Shown here one piece after another: positions 16,998 through 26,255 of a DNA stretch of 64,000 nt. Within the stretch, counting starts at the first letter, position 1. Every line of letters starts with the position of its first letter. Source of the stretch: Nautilia sp. PV-1 (GTDB taxonomy: Bacteria; Campylobacterota; Campylobacteria; Campylobacterales; Nautiliaceae); NCBI RefSeq assembly GCF_004006315.1, contig NZ_CP026530.1, positions 1,106,501-1,170,500 on the forward strand, read 5' to 3'. The notes below the pieces were generated by a model. The model ran no database searches. It had not been told where the DNA came from and worked only from the letters and a program-made list of their open reading frames with translations. The position numbers were made by a program, and so were the translations under genes.

Positions 16998-19497
16998 CGC
17001 TTAAACTCCTTTGGTGTCTTTCAAAATTGATCTCTTCCAAAACCTTTTCAATTTCCGCTTTAAACTCTTGCGGATTAACTATTTTTCCGTCTTTAATATC
17101 GAGTTTTAAATCTCCGAAATTGAAGTTATATACAACCATTTGCCCTGAACCAGATGAAGCGTTTTGTTTAACTGCCGCAGTTTCAATGCTTGCTGTATTA
17201 ATCTGACTGTTTGGAAATGTTAAAGGTTTAACGTTTAAGTTCGACTGTGCAGTTGTAATACTTGTTGCAGCAACGGTAGCGGTAGCAACTTTTTTAACGG
17301 TAGATTTTTTTTCTTTATCATCTCCGCCAAATCCAAAGAAATGAGCAATTCCTTTTACCGCTTTTCCTATCCAGCCTATTTTTTCTTTTATCCAATTTAA
17401 AAGATTTTCCCATATTTTCTTGATAAATTTAATCGGCGCTAAAAACACATTTGCGATATATGTAACCCCAATTTTAAAATATTTACCTATTTTTTGCCAA
17501 AATCCTCCAAACCAATTTGTCACTTCTCCCCAGTGACTCGTAATTAATCCAATAGGCGACCAGCTGAATATAAATTTTATAAATTTCCATCCGGCACTAA
17601 ACACCGCCTTGATACCTTCCCATGCTCCGGTAAATACACTTTTTATCCCGCTCCACACGGCACTCACACCGCTTCTAAACCAGTCAAATTTTTTATACAT
17701 CCAAACCACACCAGCTACTACCGCACCTATCGCTACAACAATAAGCCCAAGAGGATTAGCGGTCATAGCTGCGTTCCACGCCCACTGCACTGCTGTTGCT
17801 ATTTTTGTTTTTGCACTTAATATAGTTTGCCAAACGGTTAGTGCTTTTGTTTTTATATTTGCCAATGTAAGATTTTCATTTAGCAGCGTCCATGCCGTCA
17901 ATCCTCTTGTAACACCGGTAACTAAAAAGCTAAACGCATACCCGGCAACGGAAGCGGCAATAGAAAAGGCCATTATACCTCCTACCACACCACCTATTAC
18001 AGTAGCCAAAATTCTGTGTTTTTCTATAAAATTATTAAGCCAGCTTGCAACTTTTGCCAAACCAAGCGTTAAAGTTTTAATTACAGGTAAAAACAACGAA
18101 CTAAATGCGATACTAACCCCTTCTACTGCACTGCCTAATTGTTTAAAAGCACCGGCAACGGTATCCGTCTGTGTTTTGGCAATTCTCTTAGCAGTTCCGT
18201 CCGAATTTTTTAATTCGTTTGTTAATTTTTTAATATCTTTTATCGGTGTTTTAAGCAAGGCCATTGCGGCAGACATACTTTCTATTCCGAATAAATTTTT
18301 AAGAATCGCCGCCTTTTGAGTATCGCTCATACCTTTTGTTTTTTCTTGTAACTGTTTTAATATGTTAGTCATTCCTACAAATTTTCCGTTTGCGTCTTTT
18401 GTAACAAGCCCCAATTTTTGCATAGTCTTTAATGCTTCTGTCGGAGGCGCAGCCAATCTCGCATACATTGCCCTTAAAGCCGTTCCGGCTTGTGTTCCTT
18501 TAATACCTACATTTCCCAAAAGTCCGGTTAATGCCGTAACCTCTTCCATACTTGCACCTAAATTACTTGCAACTGGAGCGACATATTTCATAGTTTCTCC
18601 AAGTTCTCCTATTGTAACGTTAGTGCTTGTAGCTGCTTTTGCCAATACATCCGCTACATGTGTAGTCTGAGAAGCTTTTAAATTAAATCCGCTTAAAATA
18701 TTAGAAGCAATATCCGCCGTTTGCGCCAAATCAAGCTGTCCGGCAGACGCCAGGTTTAAAATTCCTGGCATTGCTTTTACAATATCGTTTGTTTTATAAC
18801 CGGCCATTGCCAAAAACTGCATACCTTGTGCCGCTTCGCTTGCACTAAATACTGTAGTCGCACCAAGTTTTTTAGCAGTAGCCCTTAACTGATCAAACTC
18901 TTTGCCGGTAGCACCGGTAAGCGCTTTTACTCTCGCCATGCTGCTTTGAAAATCGATTCCGGCTTTAAAAGGTATTGTTATTGCAGTCCCAATTGCAAGC
19001 GTATCAAATATTTTAGATCTGAATTCATTTCTTTTTATCTGCATAGCATTTATTTTTAGTTTATATTTATTCAATTTTTCAACAGTATGCTCTAATTTCT
19101 TAAATTCTTTATTGGTCTGCTTTGCTCTTTCTTTCGCTTTTGCAAGATCAGCACTGATTCTAAGTTTGTGGCCGTTTAATGCGGCAATATTTTTATTTGT
19201 TTTTTTAAGTTCCGCATCAAATTTTTTAGCCTCTTCATCGCTTTTTGCTAATGCTTTTTTTATCTGCAAATCTCTTTTTTTCTTATATAAGTGTTCTATT
19301 GTCTGTGATAATGTAGAAAGCCTGTCGTTTAACTTTTTAACCTCAGGCGTTTCTGATAACACGTTTAATTTTTTTGAATTTAATTTTGTAATTACATTGC
19401 CTAATTTATCGGCTTCTCCTATAACGCTTTGAAATCCGCTTACCGCTCCGCCTATTGCAGAACCTATTACAATATCCAACCCTAATGTTTTTGGCAT
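16987..19497 (-). CDS. Tail tape measure protein (P2 gpT-like)
   Basis: An 836-residue protein. The N-terminal 160 residues are coiled coil; then comes the TP901-type tape-measure core (AIGTAITIPFKAGIDF, TGATGKEFDQLRATAKKLGATTVFSASEAAQGM and GTQAGTALRAMYARLAAP). The middle (about 460-620) has several hydrophobic helices, and the C-terminus is Ala/Thr-rich followed by a short folded tail. It sets tail length. Upstream on this strand lies the E/E' chaperone pair, as expected for P2-like phages. Confidence 0.92.
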   Translation of the reverse strand: MPKTLGLDIVIGSAIGGAVSGFQSVIGEADKLGNVITKLNSKKLNVLSETPEVKKLNDRLSTLSQTIEHLYKKKRDLQIKKALAKSDEEAKKFDAELKKTNKNIAALNGHKLRISADLAKAKERAKQTNKEFKKLEHTVEKLNKYKLKINAMQIKRNEFRSKIFDTLAIGTAITIPFKAGIDFQSSMARVKALTGATGKEFDQLRATAKKLGATTVFSASEAAQGMQFLAMAGYKTNDIVKAMPGILNLASAGQLDLAQTADIASNILSGFNLKASQTTHVADVLAKAATSTNVTIGELGETMKYVAPVASNLGASMEEVTALTGLLGNVGIKGTQAGTALRAMYARLAAPPTEALKTMQKLGLVTKDANGKFVGMTNILKQLQEKTKGMSDTQKAAILKNLFGIESMSAAMALLKTPIKDIKKLTNELKNSDGTAKRIAKTQTDTVAGAFKQLGSAVEGVSIAFSSLFLPVIKTLTLGLAKVASWLNNFIEKHRILATVIGGVVGGIMAFSIAASVAGYAFSFLVTGVTRGLTAWTLLNENLTLANIKTKALTVWQTILSAKTKIATAVQWAWNAAMTANPLGLIVVAIGAVVAGVVWMYKKFDWFRSGVSAVWSGIKSVFTGAWEGIKAVFSAGWKFIKFIFSWSPIGLITSHWGEVTNWFGGFWQKIGKYFKIGVTYIANVFLAPIKFIKKIWENLLNWIKEKIGWIGKAVKGIAHFFGFGGDDKEKKSTVKKVATATVAATSITTAQSNLNVKPLTFPNSQINTASIETAAVKQNASSGSGQMVVYNFNFGDLKLDIKDGKIVNPQEFKAEIEKVLEEINFERHQRSLSDVV

Positions 19498-19525
19498 ATT
19501 TCACCTTTTTTGATATAATATAAAT

Positions 19526-19708
19526 ATGAGAAAGTTAATAGATAATGTTTATTTCGTAATTTTTGTGAGTTGTTTAGTGGTGTTTTTAATAACAATTTGG
19601 AACACTCCTTTTGCAGAAGCCGTTATAGGAAGTATATTTTTCGGCTTACTGGCCGCTCCTATAACTGCGTTTGTTTTATCTCTATTAAATTCTTTGCTTC
19701 CTGAATAA
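19526..19708 (+). CDS. Possible small membrane protein on the opposite strand of the tail operon
   Basis: A 60-residue frame with two predicted membrane helices (about 9-27 and 33-57) and a charged N-terminus. It reads against the tail genes. An extended -10 (TGATATAAT, 19511-19519) ends only 6 bases before the ATG, so it could be translated from a leaderless message. There is no ribosome binding site. Its last 50 bases lie antisense to the E' reading frame. It may be a phage moron or a chance frame. Confidence 0.35.
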   Translation: MRKLIDNVYFVIFVSCLVVFLITIWNTPFAEAVIGSIFFGLLAAPITAFVLSLLNSLLPE

Positions 19709-20020
19709 AATCTAAAAACAAATCAATCTCCATTTCCATTGTTTCGTTAAACCCGAAATGTAATACATTGCCGATAAGAGCAACGCCTTTTACAGCGTCA
19801 CTCCAATTTACGACAAAAAACCCGCTAATGCGTCCTGTAATTTTTTATATTCTTTCAAATCCAAATCATCAAGTTCAGCAATGCTTAGTCCGGTAAGATT
19901 TGAAATTAAAGTAATTTCTTTTTCACTCTCACCTTCTATTTTGTCAATCGCTCTTATATCTCTTACCTTTGGACTTCTCATTTTTATAACTCTTCCATCG
20001 CTTAATTTAATTTCTTTCAT
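19659..20020 (-). CDS. Tail assembly chaperone E+E' made by programmed -1 frameshift
   Basis: The zero-frame gpE product (70 residues, 19808-20020) starts MKEIKLSDGRVIKMRSPKVRD and ends AGFLS. Just before its stop is the slippery heptamer T TTT TTG (19814-19820), the sequence type used by P2 E/E'. Slipping back one base enters an open frame of 51 codons that ends at TAG 19659-19661 and reads VVNWSDAVKGVALIGNVLHF and on. The fusion would be about 120 residues. Both products act as chaperones on the tape measure protein. Confidence 0.82.
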
Positions 20021-20033
20021 TTCATCTCCTTAA

Positions 20034-20519
20034 TTACATTATGTGTTTTCTAAGAGTTTCGTATGTATCAACCCCGTCTATTTTGCAGATATAGTTCGGA
20101 ATATCTATTCCATATTTCTCTTTTCCGTCTATTTCCAATCTGTAAGTCTGCACGTTAATATTAAGCGTTACTTCTATTGCGTCACCTACGTTTTTAACAG
20201 GGTTTTCACTTTCACTTACCCAGCCGCTCATCTCCACGTAAATACTCGTTTCCACACCGTCGCTAACCGCACTTGCTTTAACAACAAAAGTCGGCATATC
20301 TTTTAATCTCTTAGAAACCGCCGTCCACAAAATATCGTTTAACTCATTAAGTGTCAATTTCGCTTCCATCGGTTCCAAAACACCCGTATCAATTTTCATA
20401 TTGTTCACATCTGCTTGTTTAAAGGAAATTTTAGGGAGTTCAATATCCCCCACTTTTCCGATAAATCCGATACCTTCTACAAAAACGTCTTTTCCTCTTA
20501 ATAATGCTGCATAGTTCAT
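20034..20519 (-). CDS. Major tail tube protein (P2 gpFII-like)
   Basis: A 161-residue protein with LRGKDVFVEGIGFIGKVGDIELP at the start and LEPMEAKLTLNEL, typical of the FII tube protein family of contractile tails. It lies between sheath (FI) and E, the P2 order, with 13 bases to E and 9 to FI. Confidence 0.9.
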   Translation of the reverse strand: MNYAALLRGKDVFVEGIGFIGKVGDIELPKISFKQADVNNMKIDTGVLEPMEAKLTLNELNDILWTAVSKRLKDMPTFVVKASAVSDGVETSIYVEMSGWVSESENPVKNVGDAIEVTLNINVQTYRLEIDGKEKYGIDIPNYICKIDGVDTYETLRKHIM

Positions 20520-20528
20520 TTACTCTCC

Positions 20529-21671
20529 TTAAATAGAATTAATCCAGTTTACGAATGCGTTATTCCAATCATCGCTAAATACAAGCTCGAAATTAAGTTC
20601 TCTAATTGACGGCATATTTGCTGTTTTAAGCACAAACGTAAATTTGCCTGCCGTCACATCCGTTAAATTAGGATCTAAATAAATCTCATACCCAAGTGCA
20701 ATATTCGCCCCGGTAAGTTTTCTGAAAAATTCCGCACACGTCTTCTTAACCCAAACTAATTGGTCCGCACTTCTGTCTCTCGCCCATTTGTTAGCTTCGA
20801 TAATTGCTTCAAGCCATCTGTGGAAAGCTCTGACTCTTTCCAAACTTTGCCAAATTGGATCAATGTCTCTTGTCTCAAATCCGTAAGAACGCCAACCAAT
20901 ATCCTGAACGATTGAACCGATACCGTTTTGTCTTAGTCTTCTTGCTTCGCAATCAACTCCGTCAAAATATTCGATAATTCTTTCACTTCCGCTCACACCC
21001 TTAACAATTCTGTTAGAATGGCTTCTTGCATATCCGAACGGGTCGTATCCGTTGTCTCCTCCTGCATCCCAATATGCGATTAATCCCGCTATAAGTGCAC
21101 TTGTCGGATATAACTTTCCTTCCGCTTTGCTTCTTCCGTTATATAAAAGCATATATCTGCTTCCAAAATTGTTTGCAAATGAGTTTGCAGTAGCTTCATC
21201 AGGCGCGTTTACGTCCACGATAGCCGTTGCTCTAAAAAGACTTGCCAAACTGTCCATTTTTGCCGCTACGTCTGTATCGTAAGAATATTCAGGACAGATA
21301 ATCAAGTCAGGCGTTGTAAGAATGTTTTCGTCCTGCGGTGCAGTTTTTAACACGTCAAGCCCATCTAAAACGCTTTGTTTTGTTGTATCGTTTCCGTCTG
21401 CGTCTTTTGTGTATGTTACAAATTTAACGACGATTTTCCCTCTTGCGTTTTGTAGACTGATAGCATTAGCCGTTTTATAAGCCAGATCGTCCTCAGTCGC
21501 ACCTTTTTCTTCAAGATATGTTTTCATCTCATCCGCACTATTAAACACTTTAAATTCCCCGTCCGTATCCCCAAACGGCACCACAATTCCAATCGGCGTG
21601 GATGTGTCTACTAAGACCGGTCTTGCAGCTTCTACACTTATACTTCCGTTAATACCAAAGTTTAAATCCAT
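20529..21671 (-). CDS. Tail sheath protein (P2 gpFI-like)
   Basis: A 380-residue contractile sheath subunit. Landmarks are RPVLVDTSTPIGIVVPFGD near the N-terminus, SALIAGLIAYWDAGGDNGYD in the middle, and the C-terminal segment VWVKKTCAEFFRKLTGANIALGYEIYLDP with ETRDIDPIWQSLERVRAFHRW. It is present at its expected place before FII. Confidence 0.93.
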   Translation of the reverse strand: MDLNFGINGSISVEAARPVLVDTSTPIGIVVPFGDTDGEFKVFNSADEMKTYLEEKGATEDDLAYKTANAISLQNARGKIVVKFVTYTKDADGNDTTKQSVLDGLDVLKTAPQDENILTTPDLIICPEYSYDTDVAAKMDSLASLFRATAIVDVNAPDEATANSFANNFGSRYMLLYNGRSKAEGKLYPTSALIAGLIAYWDAGGDNGYDPFGYARSHSNRIVKGVSGSERIIEYFDGVDCEARRLRQNGIGSIVQDIGWRSYGFETRDIDPIWQSLERVRAFHRWLEAIIEANKWARDRSADQLVWVKKTCAEFFRKLTGANIALGYEIYLDPNLTDVTAGKFTFVLKTANMPSIRELNFELVFSDDWNNAFVNWINSI

Positions 21672-21680
21672 TTCCTCTCC

Positions 21681-22103
21681 TTAAAAGTTTTTAAGTAATT
21701 TATAAAGTCTGTTAGGACTTATTTTGCTCGGCTCCTGCTTCCACATTACCTTGTGTCCGCTTATCTTTAAAACATTAGAACACCACTCCGAACAAAACCA
21801 CCTATTAGTTCTATCCTTTACCGGTATCACAAACCCTAAAATACCCGCTAAGTCATAATGCTCTCCTTTCGTTTCCTCAAAAAAGTTTTTCAATAGCCCC
21901 GGATTTATTTCCACCTCCACGTAATCCCACTTGTCAGGATTAAATCCGTGTGCTTTTTTTCTTACCCCGTTATCTCTCGTAGATGAACTATACATATATC
22001 CGTCTTCATCGATTATTTCCACGTGCGAATAAGGTCCCTTAGTCCAAAGACGGATAAGTTTGTCTATAAACTTACCTTTTGCTTTGTAAAATGCTAATTT
22101 CAT
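21681..22103 (-). CDS. YiiX/NlpC-P60-like permuted papain-fold hydrolase
   Basis: A 140-residue protein with a histidine in GPYSHVEIID (His27) and a cysteine in NRWFCSEWCSNVL (Cys104): the order His then Cys is that of circularly permuted papain-like (YiiX/NlpC) enzymes. Many contractile-tail phages carry such a gene beside the tail fibre. It could cut a peptidoglycan amide bond during entry (inference). It overlaps the upstream gene by one base. Confidence 0.72.
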   Translation of the reverse strand: MKLAFYKAKGKFIDKLIRLWTKGPYSHVEIIDEDGYMYSSSTRDNGVRKKAHGFNPDKWDYVEVEINPGLLKNFFEETKGEHYDLAGILGFVIPVKDRTNRWFCSEWCSNVLKISGHKVMWKQEPSKISPNRLYKLLKNF

Positions 22104-22609
22104 TATTCATCCCATGTTACTGCATTAATTTCATCTATTGTAGTTGCATTGTTAACTTGCAGTTTTAACTCGTTTGCTTTCTCTAAAATAGCGCTTTTTA
22201 TCGTCTTTCCGTCTTTTAAAACCTGAGTTATTTGTTCAGGCGTATGCTCTTTATATTCCCAAGTCTGTCCATTATCAGGTGAACATTTAAAAAACTGATT
22301 ATCACCTGTTAAATTTGCGTCTTGCACAACCCCTAATAAATTTATTTGGTCGGTTGGTTCAGATTGATATAAATGCTCACTTCCAAGCGCAGATGAAATA
22401 AAACCTGATACAATTTTTTCTTGCGCAATATTGTTTATTTCTTTAATTTTTTCATCTTTTGTTTTATTAAACAATTCTTCATTGTAAAGTTCTAAAAACT
22501 CTGACGGCGGGTTATCTTTATCATATTCAATAAACCCTTCAGGAACTTTAAAACCTGTTCCTCTTATTAATTTTCCGTCTTCTATTTTATAGAAATATTT
22601 GAGTTCCAT
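22103..22609 (-). CDS. Tail fibre assembly / accessory tail protein
   Basis: About 168 residues from ATG 22609, which has GGAGGAAAA just before it and shares its A with the fibre gene stop. The N-terminal part (YFYKIEDGKLIRGTG) and the C-terminal DUF4376-like helices suggest a fibre assembly or fibre cap protein. Assigned mainly by position after the fibre gene. An upstream in-frame start at 22648 lies inside the fibre gene and is less likely. Confidence 0.6.
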   Translation of the reverse strand: MELKYFYKIEDGKLIRGTGFKVPEGFIEYDKDNPPSEFLELYNEELFNKTKDEKIKEINNIAQEKIVSGFISSALGSEHLYQSEPTDQINLLGVVQDANLTGDNQFFKCSPDNGQTWEYKEHTPEQITQVLKDGKTIKSAILEKANELKLQVNNATTIDEINAVTWDE

Positions 22610-23589
22610 TATTTTCCTCCAAAAAAAATTACTGTTACACCTGACCAATCTTGAGCAGATGAACCGTCTCCTGATGCTGTAACTATATCACATGAGTCTG
22701 TTGCTTTTGACGTATATGCTATACTATAACCATCTGTATTTCCAGTGTTTAAACCATTTCCACTAAAAGTATAATTAGTATTACTCATCTCATTTTCAAA
22801 ATTAATAGTATATCTACCAGTATCATTTTTTACAACACTATCTATATTATAACTATCTTTAACAGTTCCATCTGTTCCATCAAACACTACCCAAGCTGTA
22901 GCTTGATTCTTAATCCAACTATCATCTTGTTTAACAACTTCATCTGTTGCTAACTTAACAAGTATTCCGGTTACGTTTTGCACTTTTGTCGCAACAATAC
23001 TATCTTCAGTAGTGCTTAAATCCGCTTTTGCGTAAGCTTGAGGTGCTTCGCCTCCTAAATTATTTGCATTGTTTGCCGTAGAAACCGTAATGTTTCCGCT
23101 TTCCAAATCAGTTTTTAATGTATCTACATCATCTTTCGTCGCAATAACAACCGTATCGCTTATAACCGCTTCCACGTTTTGTGCGTTGCTTACTACAGTA
23201 TAAATATCCGTAACGTTTTCAATTTTCACAACCCCGTCAGAAGGAATGAAATCAGGATTTTGAGAATATGTTACCGCATAAAGAATTTCTCCATCGTCCG
23301 GGTCGTCTGCATAAATACCGATTTCTCTAGTAAAGAAACCTTCTTCAAGCCCAGTGTTTGTAAGCACAAACCTAAGCCTTGCCGTTCCGTCACCCGTAAC
23401 GTCAAGAGCGTTTATCGCCAAATCCATTTTTTTAGAAACCAAATCCGTTAAGCTTTCGGGACTTACGCTATCATCCCAAACACCGTCGCCTAAACTCACT
23501 TTTGTAAATTTAAGCTCGGTTCCGGTAAGTGCTTTTGCTAAAAGGTTACGTCCTTTGTCCGTTAATATAGTTCCGTTAAAATCAGCCAT
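22609..23589 (-). CDS. Phage tail-collar fibre protein (P2 gpH-like)
   Basis: A 326-residue protein with the tail-collar fibre (DUF3751) N-terminus: MADFNGTILTDKGRNLLAKALTG, then FTKVSLGDG and FFTREIGIYADDP. The rest is a short shaft and a glycine/serine-rich tip (about 230-326) that probably binds the receptor. It follows gpI, overlapping it by 8 bases. Confidence 0.85.
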   Translation of the reverse strand: MADFNGTILTDKGRNLLAKALTGTELKFTKVSLGDGVWDDSVSPESLTDLVSKKMDLAINALDVTGDGTARLRFVLTNTGLEEGFFTREIGIYADDPDDGEILYAVTYSQNPDFIPSDGVVKIENVTDIYTVVSNAQNVEAVISDTVVIATKDDVDTLKTDLESGNITVSTANNANNLGGEAPQAYAKADLSTTEDSIVATKVQNVTGILVKLATDEVVKQDDSWIKNQATAWVVFDGTDGTVKDSYNIDSVVKNDTGRYTINFENEMSNTNYTFSGNGLNTGNTDGYSIAYTSKATDSCDIVTASGDGSSAQDWSGVTVIFFGGK

Positions 23590-24280
23590 TTGCTACTCCT
23601 ATAATTTGTTTATTCGCCAATCTCACACCTCCTCCGAAATATTTTGTTGTATTTACTATATGCAGTTCAGGCGTATTTACTCCTACGCTTACTCTTAAAG
23701 CATATCTTCTTGCCAAACCGCTATTTAAGCTTGTATCCTTTATCTCAGGATTTATTTTTAAGTAGATATTCGCTTTTTGACCCGTTTTAAATGCGGTTGC
23801 CCTGTAAATAGTAGAGTTTATCTGCGTGTCTATTCCTATGCTGTCAAGCACGCTTCTTACGTTTTTCGTAAAAGCTATAAGGTTTTTAAGTTTTATCCAG
23901 GTCTGCTCGTCTGCTATGGAATTAGCTTTAACCTTAAAATGATAAGGCTCACCGCCGTAACTAAACCACTCTTCCAAATTAGCTTCTATTCCCACGGCTT
24001 CAAAAACTTTCTTAACCGCTTCAACCGTTCCGAGTTTAGGGTAGTTTTGCTGTGCAAATCTTACAAGCTCTCTTAAATTGCTTTCAAAGTCTCTAAAAGC
24101 CCCCGCTTCGTATTCATCTACCATTAAAGGTAAAAACTCTTCATCTATTTTTAAAGGGTTGTTAAAGTCTTCAATCTTCTTAATCTGCTCTTTTATATCC
24201 GTTAATCTCTCACATCCGAGCAGATCAAGTGCGTTTATTACTTCATCTAAATTTGTAGGCAAAATAGTTTTACAGCTCAT
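23582..24280 (-). CDS. Phage tail protein I (P2 gpI-like baseplate wedge)
   Basis: A 232-residue gpI-type protein: LPTNLDEVINALDLLGCERL at the start, LPLMVDEYEAGAFRDFESNLRELVRFAQQNYPKLGTVEAVKKVFEA, and WFSYGGEPYHFKV. It connects the baseplate to the fibres. It overlaps gpJ by 11 bases. Confidence 0.9.
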   Translation of the reverse strand: MSCKTILPTNLDEVINALDLLGCERLTDIKEQIKKIEDFNNPLKIDEEFLPLMVDEYEAGAFRDFESNLRELVRFAQQNYPKLGTVEAVKKVFEAVGIEANLEEWFSYGGEPYHFKVKANSIADEQTWIKLKNLIAFTKNVRSVLDSIGIDTQINSTIYRATAFKTGQKANIYLKINPEIKDTSLNSGLARRYALRVSVGVNTPELHIVNTTKYFGGGVRLANKQIIGVANG

Positions 24281-25352
24281 CTGAAACCTTGTAAGTCAGA
24301 TTTACATTGTTTAAAATTGCTATCGAATAGTCGTCTATTTCGATATTTGCCGTAGGGCTTGTAAGATTTACGTCTATTACGCCGTCTATTATTAAACTTT
24401 TTATAACTTTTGCAAGGCTCACGTCTTCGCCTATATTTCTGTTTGCCAATTCACCCTTTAAGTTTTCAATAGCTTCGGTATATACAGCGCTTGCATCAAC
24501 ACCGCTTTTTATTACTATTTCACCTTCTACATCAAAAGTAACTTCATTTGCTTTTTTTACATTTACTAAATCAGTCAAAGGTCTTACATCATCTGCGTTT
24601 AGAGTGTTTTCAATTCTTTCCTGCATCAGATCATCTGCAGCACTGCTGTAATAAACCACATCTACAACCCCAGCGCTTGGAGATAAGACTTTCACATCTT
24701 CTACTCTTTCATCCGCCTGAAACGTAAATGCTTTGTAAGTCATTGCGCTTCCGGCTGTGCTTTTATTCGCAAAAGACAACCTTATTCTTTCTTTAAAATC
24801 CTCATCGCTTTCAGGATTGCTTCCGTTTGCAAAATCACTCAACTGCTTAACTTGCAAATATGGTAAAGGGCTTACCTGAATTTCAGTTTTAATACTGCTG
24901 CTTGCGGTATATTCCTGCAGTTCTATCACTCCGGTTGCTTTTAACTCACCCGCTTTTATAGTTACGTCGTTTAAAAGTTTTGCAAAATGTATCCCCGTTT
25001 CATCTACAAGCTCAAATCCTGCAGGGATTAACATATCGTAAGACAAAGCGGCAGTTAAGCTAAATTCCATATCCGCATAAGGTTTCGCACCAGGAAGTCT
25101 GTATAATCCGTAAAGAGTTTCCGCTAAATTGTCTAAATCAGACCCCGCCGCAGTAGATAAGAAAAATGCTTTTGCGAGGGTGTTAAACAATGCTCTTAAA
25201 TTAAGTTCTCTATAACTAAAAGCTCTTAAAACAAGCATTACGTTATCGCCCTCTGCCGGTTTATAATCAGGCAAAAGCTCTTTAACAATAGCAAGGTTTT
25301 CGTTTAAAATATCATCATAGCTTAGCTCTTGCACTACATTAGGCAGGGTCAA
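24270..25352 (-). CDS. Baseplate assembly protein J (P2 gpJ-like)
   Basis: A 360-residue protein with DNVMLVLRAFSYRELNLRALFN, STAAGSDLDNLAETLYGLYRLPGA, GSNPESDEDFKERIRL and FTFQADERVEDVKVLSP, all typical of the gpJ/gp47 baseplate wedge family. It overlaps gpW by 14 bases. Confidence 0.93.
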   Translation of the reverse strand: MTLPNVVQELSYDDILNENLAIVKELLPDYKPAEGDNVMLVLRAFSYRELNLRALFNTLAKAFFLSTAAGSDLDNLAETLYGLYRLPGAKPYADMEFSLTAALSYDMLIPAGFELVDETGIHFAKLLNDVTIKAGELKATGVIELQEYTASSSIKTEIQVSPLPYLQVKQLSDFANGSNPESDEDFKERIRLSFANKSTAGSAMTYKAFTFQADERVEDVKVLSPSAGVVDVVYYSSAADDLMQERIENTLNADDVRPLTDLVNVKKANEVTFDVEGEIVIKSGVDASAVYTEAIENLKGELANRNIGEDVSLAKVIKSLIIDGVIDVNLTSPTANIEIDDYSIAILNNVNLTYKVSDEL

Positions 25353-25635
25353 TTTCTATCCTTAATTTATATTCTTTATCATTTAAAGGCAACACATCAA
25401 CTCTCTTACATTTAACTCTATCTACCCATTTATCAATAGCGTCAAATGTAAAAGAGATTATTTTTAGTCTTGTTTCATCGTTCATTGTTCTGTCTCTTAG
25501 CTTATAAAGCTCACTTCCATATTCCGGATTCATAGGAATAGAGCCTTTTCTTGTTTTTAAAACTCTTCTTATTTCTTCGGCTACGTCTATTATGTATCCG
25601 TCAAACGTTGCAGTGCCGATAATTTCTATATCCAT
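25339..25635 (-). CDS. Baseplate protein W (P2 gpW / T4 gp25-like)
   Basis: A 98-residue protein with the gp25 fold: EEIRRVLKTRKGSIPMNPEYGSELYKLRD. It overlaps gpV by one base (stop-start) and gpJ by 14 bases. Confidence 0.92.
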   Translation of the reverse strand: MDIEIIGTATFDGYIIDVAEEIRRVLKTRKGSIPMNPEYGSELYKLRDRTMNDETRLKIISFTFDAIDKWVDRVKCKRVDVLPLNDKEYKLRIEIDPA

Positions 25636-26255
25636 TATCTTGCCTCCGCGGTCGCACCGTCAGTCGTGCTGTGCGTATGATTTGTTAAGTCACCTTTGCT
25701 GTCGTAAATTACGCCGCTTACTTCCAAATTGCCGTTAATAGTCGCCAAACCTGCACCGCCACTTCCGTTCATAGCCAAGTTTCCGTTTAGTGTTAAATTG
25801 CCGTTTATAGTTACGTTGCCGTTATTTGTAGTTGTGCTTGTAATTACAGTATTTGTTGCCGTTACGGTTGCAGTCGCACAATTTACATTAACGTTTACCG
25901 GTGCCGTTACGTTTACAGTATTTCCGTCACAGTCGATTCGAACGCTTCCGATTTCGACAATTACGTCTGTATCATTTGCCCCACTCGGCTCTTTGCAGGT
26001 TTTGTTATACACACTCGGAAGTATTATCCCACTATTTGCGTTACCAAAAGGACTTAATACTACTACTTGCTGTCCTACACGGATAGGCAGCCACACCTTC
26101 ACAAAATCATTCGCCCACATAAACACAGGTAAAAAGTCTGTGACACGGCCTAAAACGTTCACTCTTGCAAGCGCCAAGCCGTCAGCACTTTTTACCTCTG
26201 TTACCGTTCCAACCTGGACGATATTGTTTAGTTTTCTTTCGAGTTCTTTATTCAT
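25635..26255 (-). CDS. Baseplate assembly / tail spike protein V (P2 gpV-like)
   Basis: A 206-residue protein. The N-terminal OB-like domain (about 10-105) has GTVTEVKSADGLALARVNVLG and WLPIRVGQQVVVLSPFG. Residues about 125-180 are a Asn/Thr/Gly-rich repetitive stretch (GNVTINGNLTLNGN) that should form the triple beta-helix of the membrane-piercing spike. The C-terminal HTHS segment fits the metal-binding tip of gpV. It overlaps the next gene upstream by 8 bases. Confidence 0.9.
   Translation of the reverse strand: MNKELERKLNNIVQVGTVTEVKSADGLALARVNVLGRVTDFLPVFMWANDFVKVWLPIRVGQQVVVLSPFGNANSGIILPSVYNKTCKEPSGANDTDVIVEIGSVRIDCDGNTVNVTAPVNVNVNCATATVTATNTVITSTTTNNGNVTINGNLTLNGNLAMNGSGGAGLATINGNLEVSGVIYDSKGDLTNHTHSTTDGATAEAR

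Noticed and set aside
17609-18670. Long plus-strand frames inside the tape measure gene
   Set aside because: They mirror the codon pattern of the tape measure gene on the other strand and lack ribosome binding sites and motifs.
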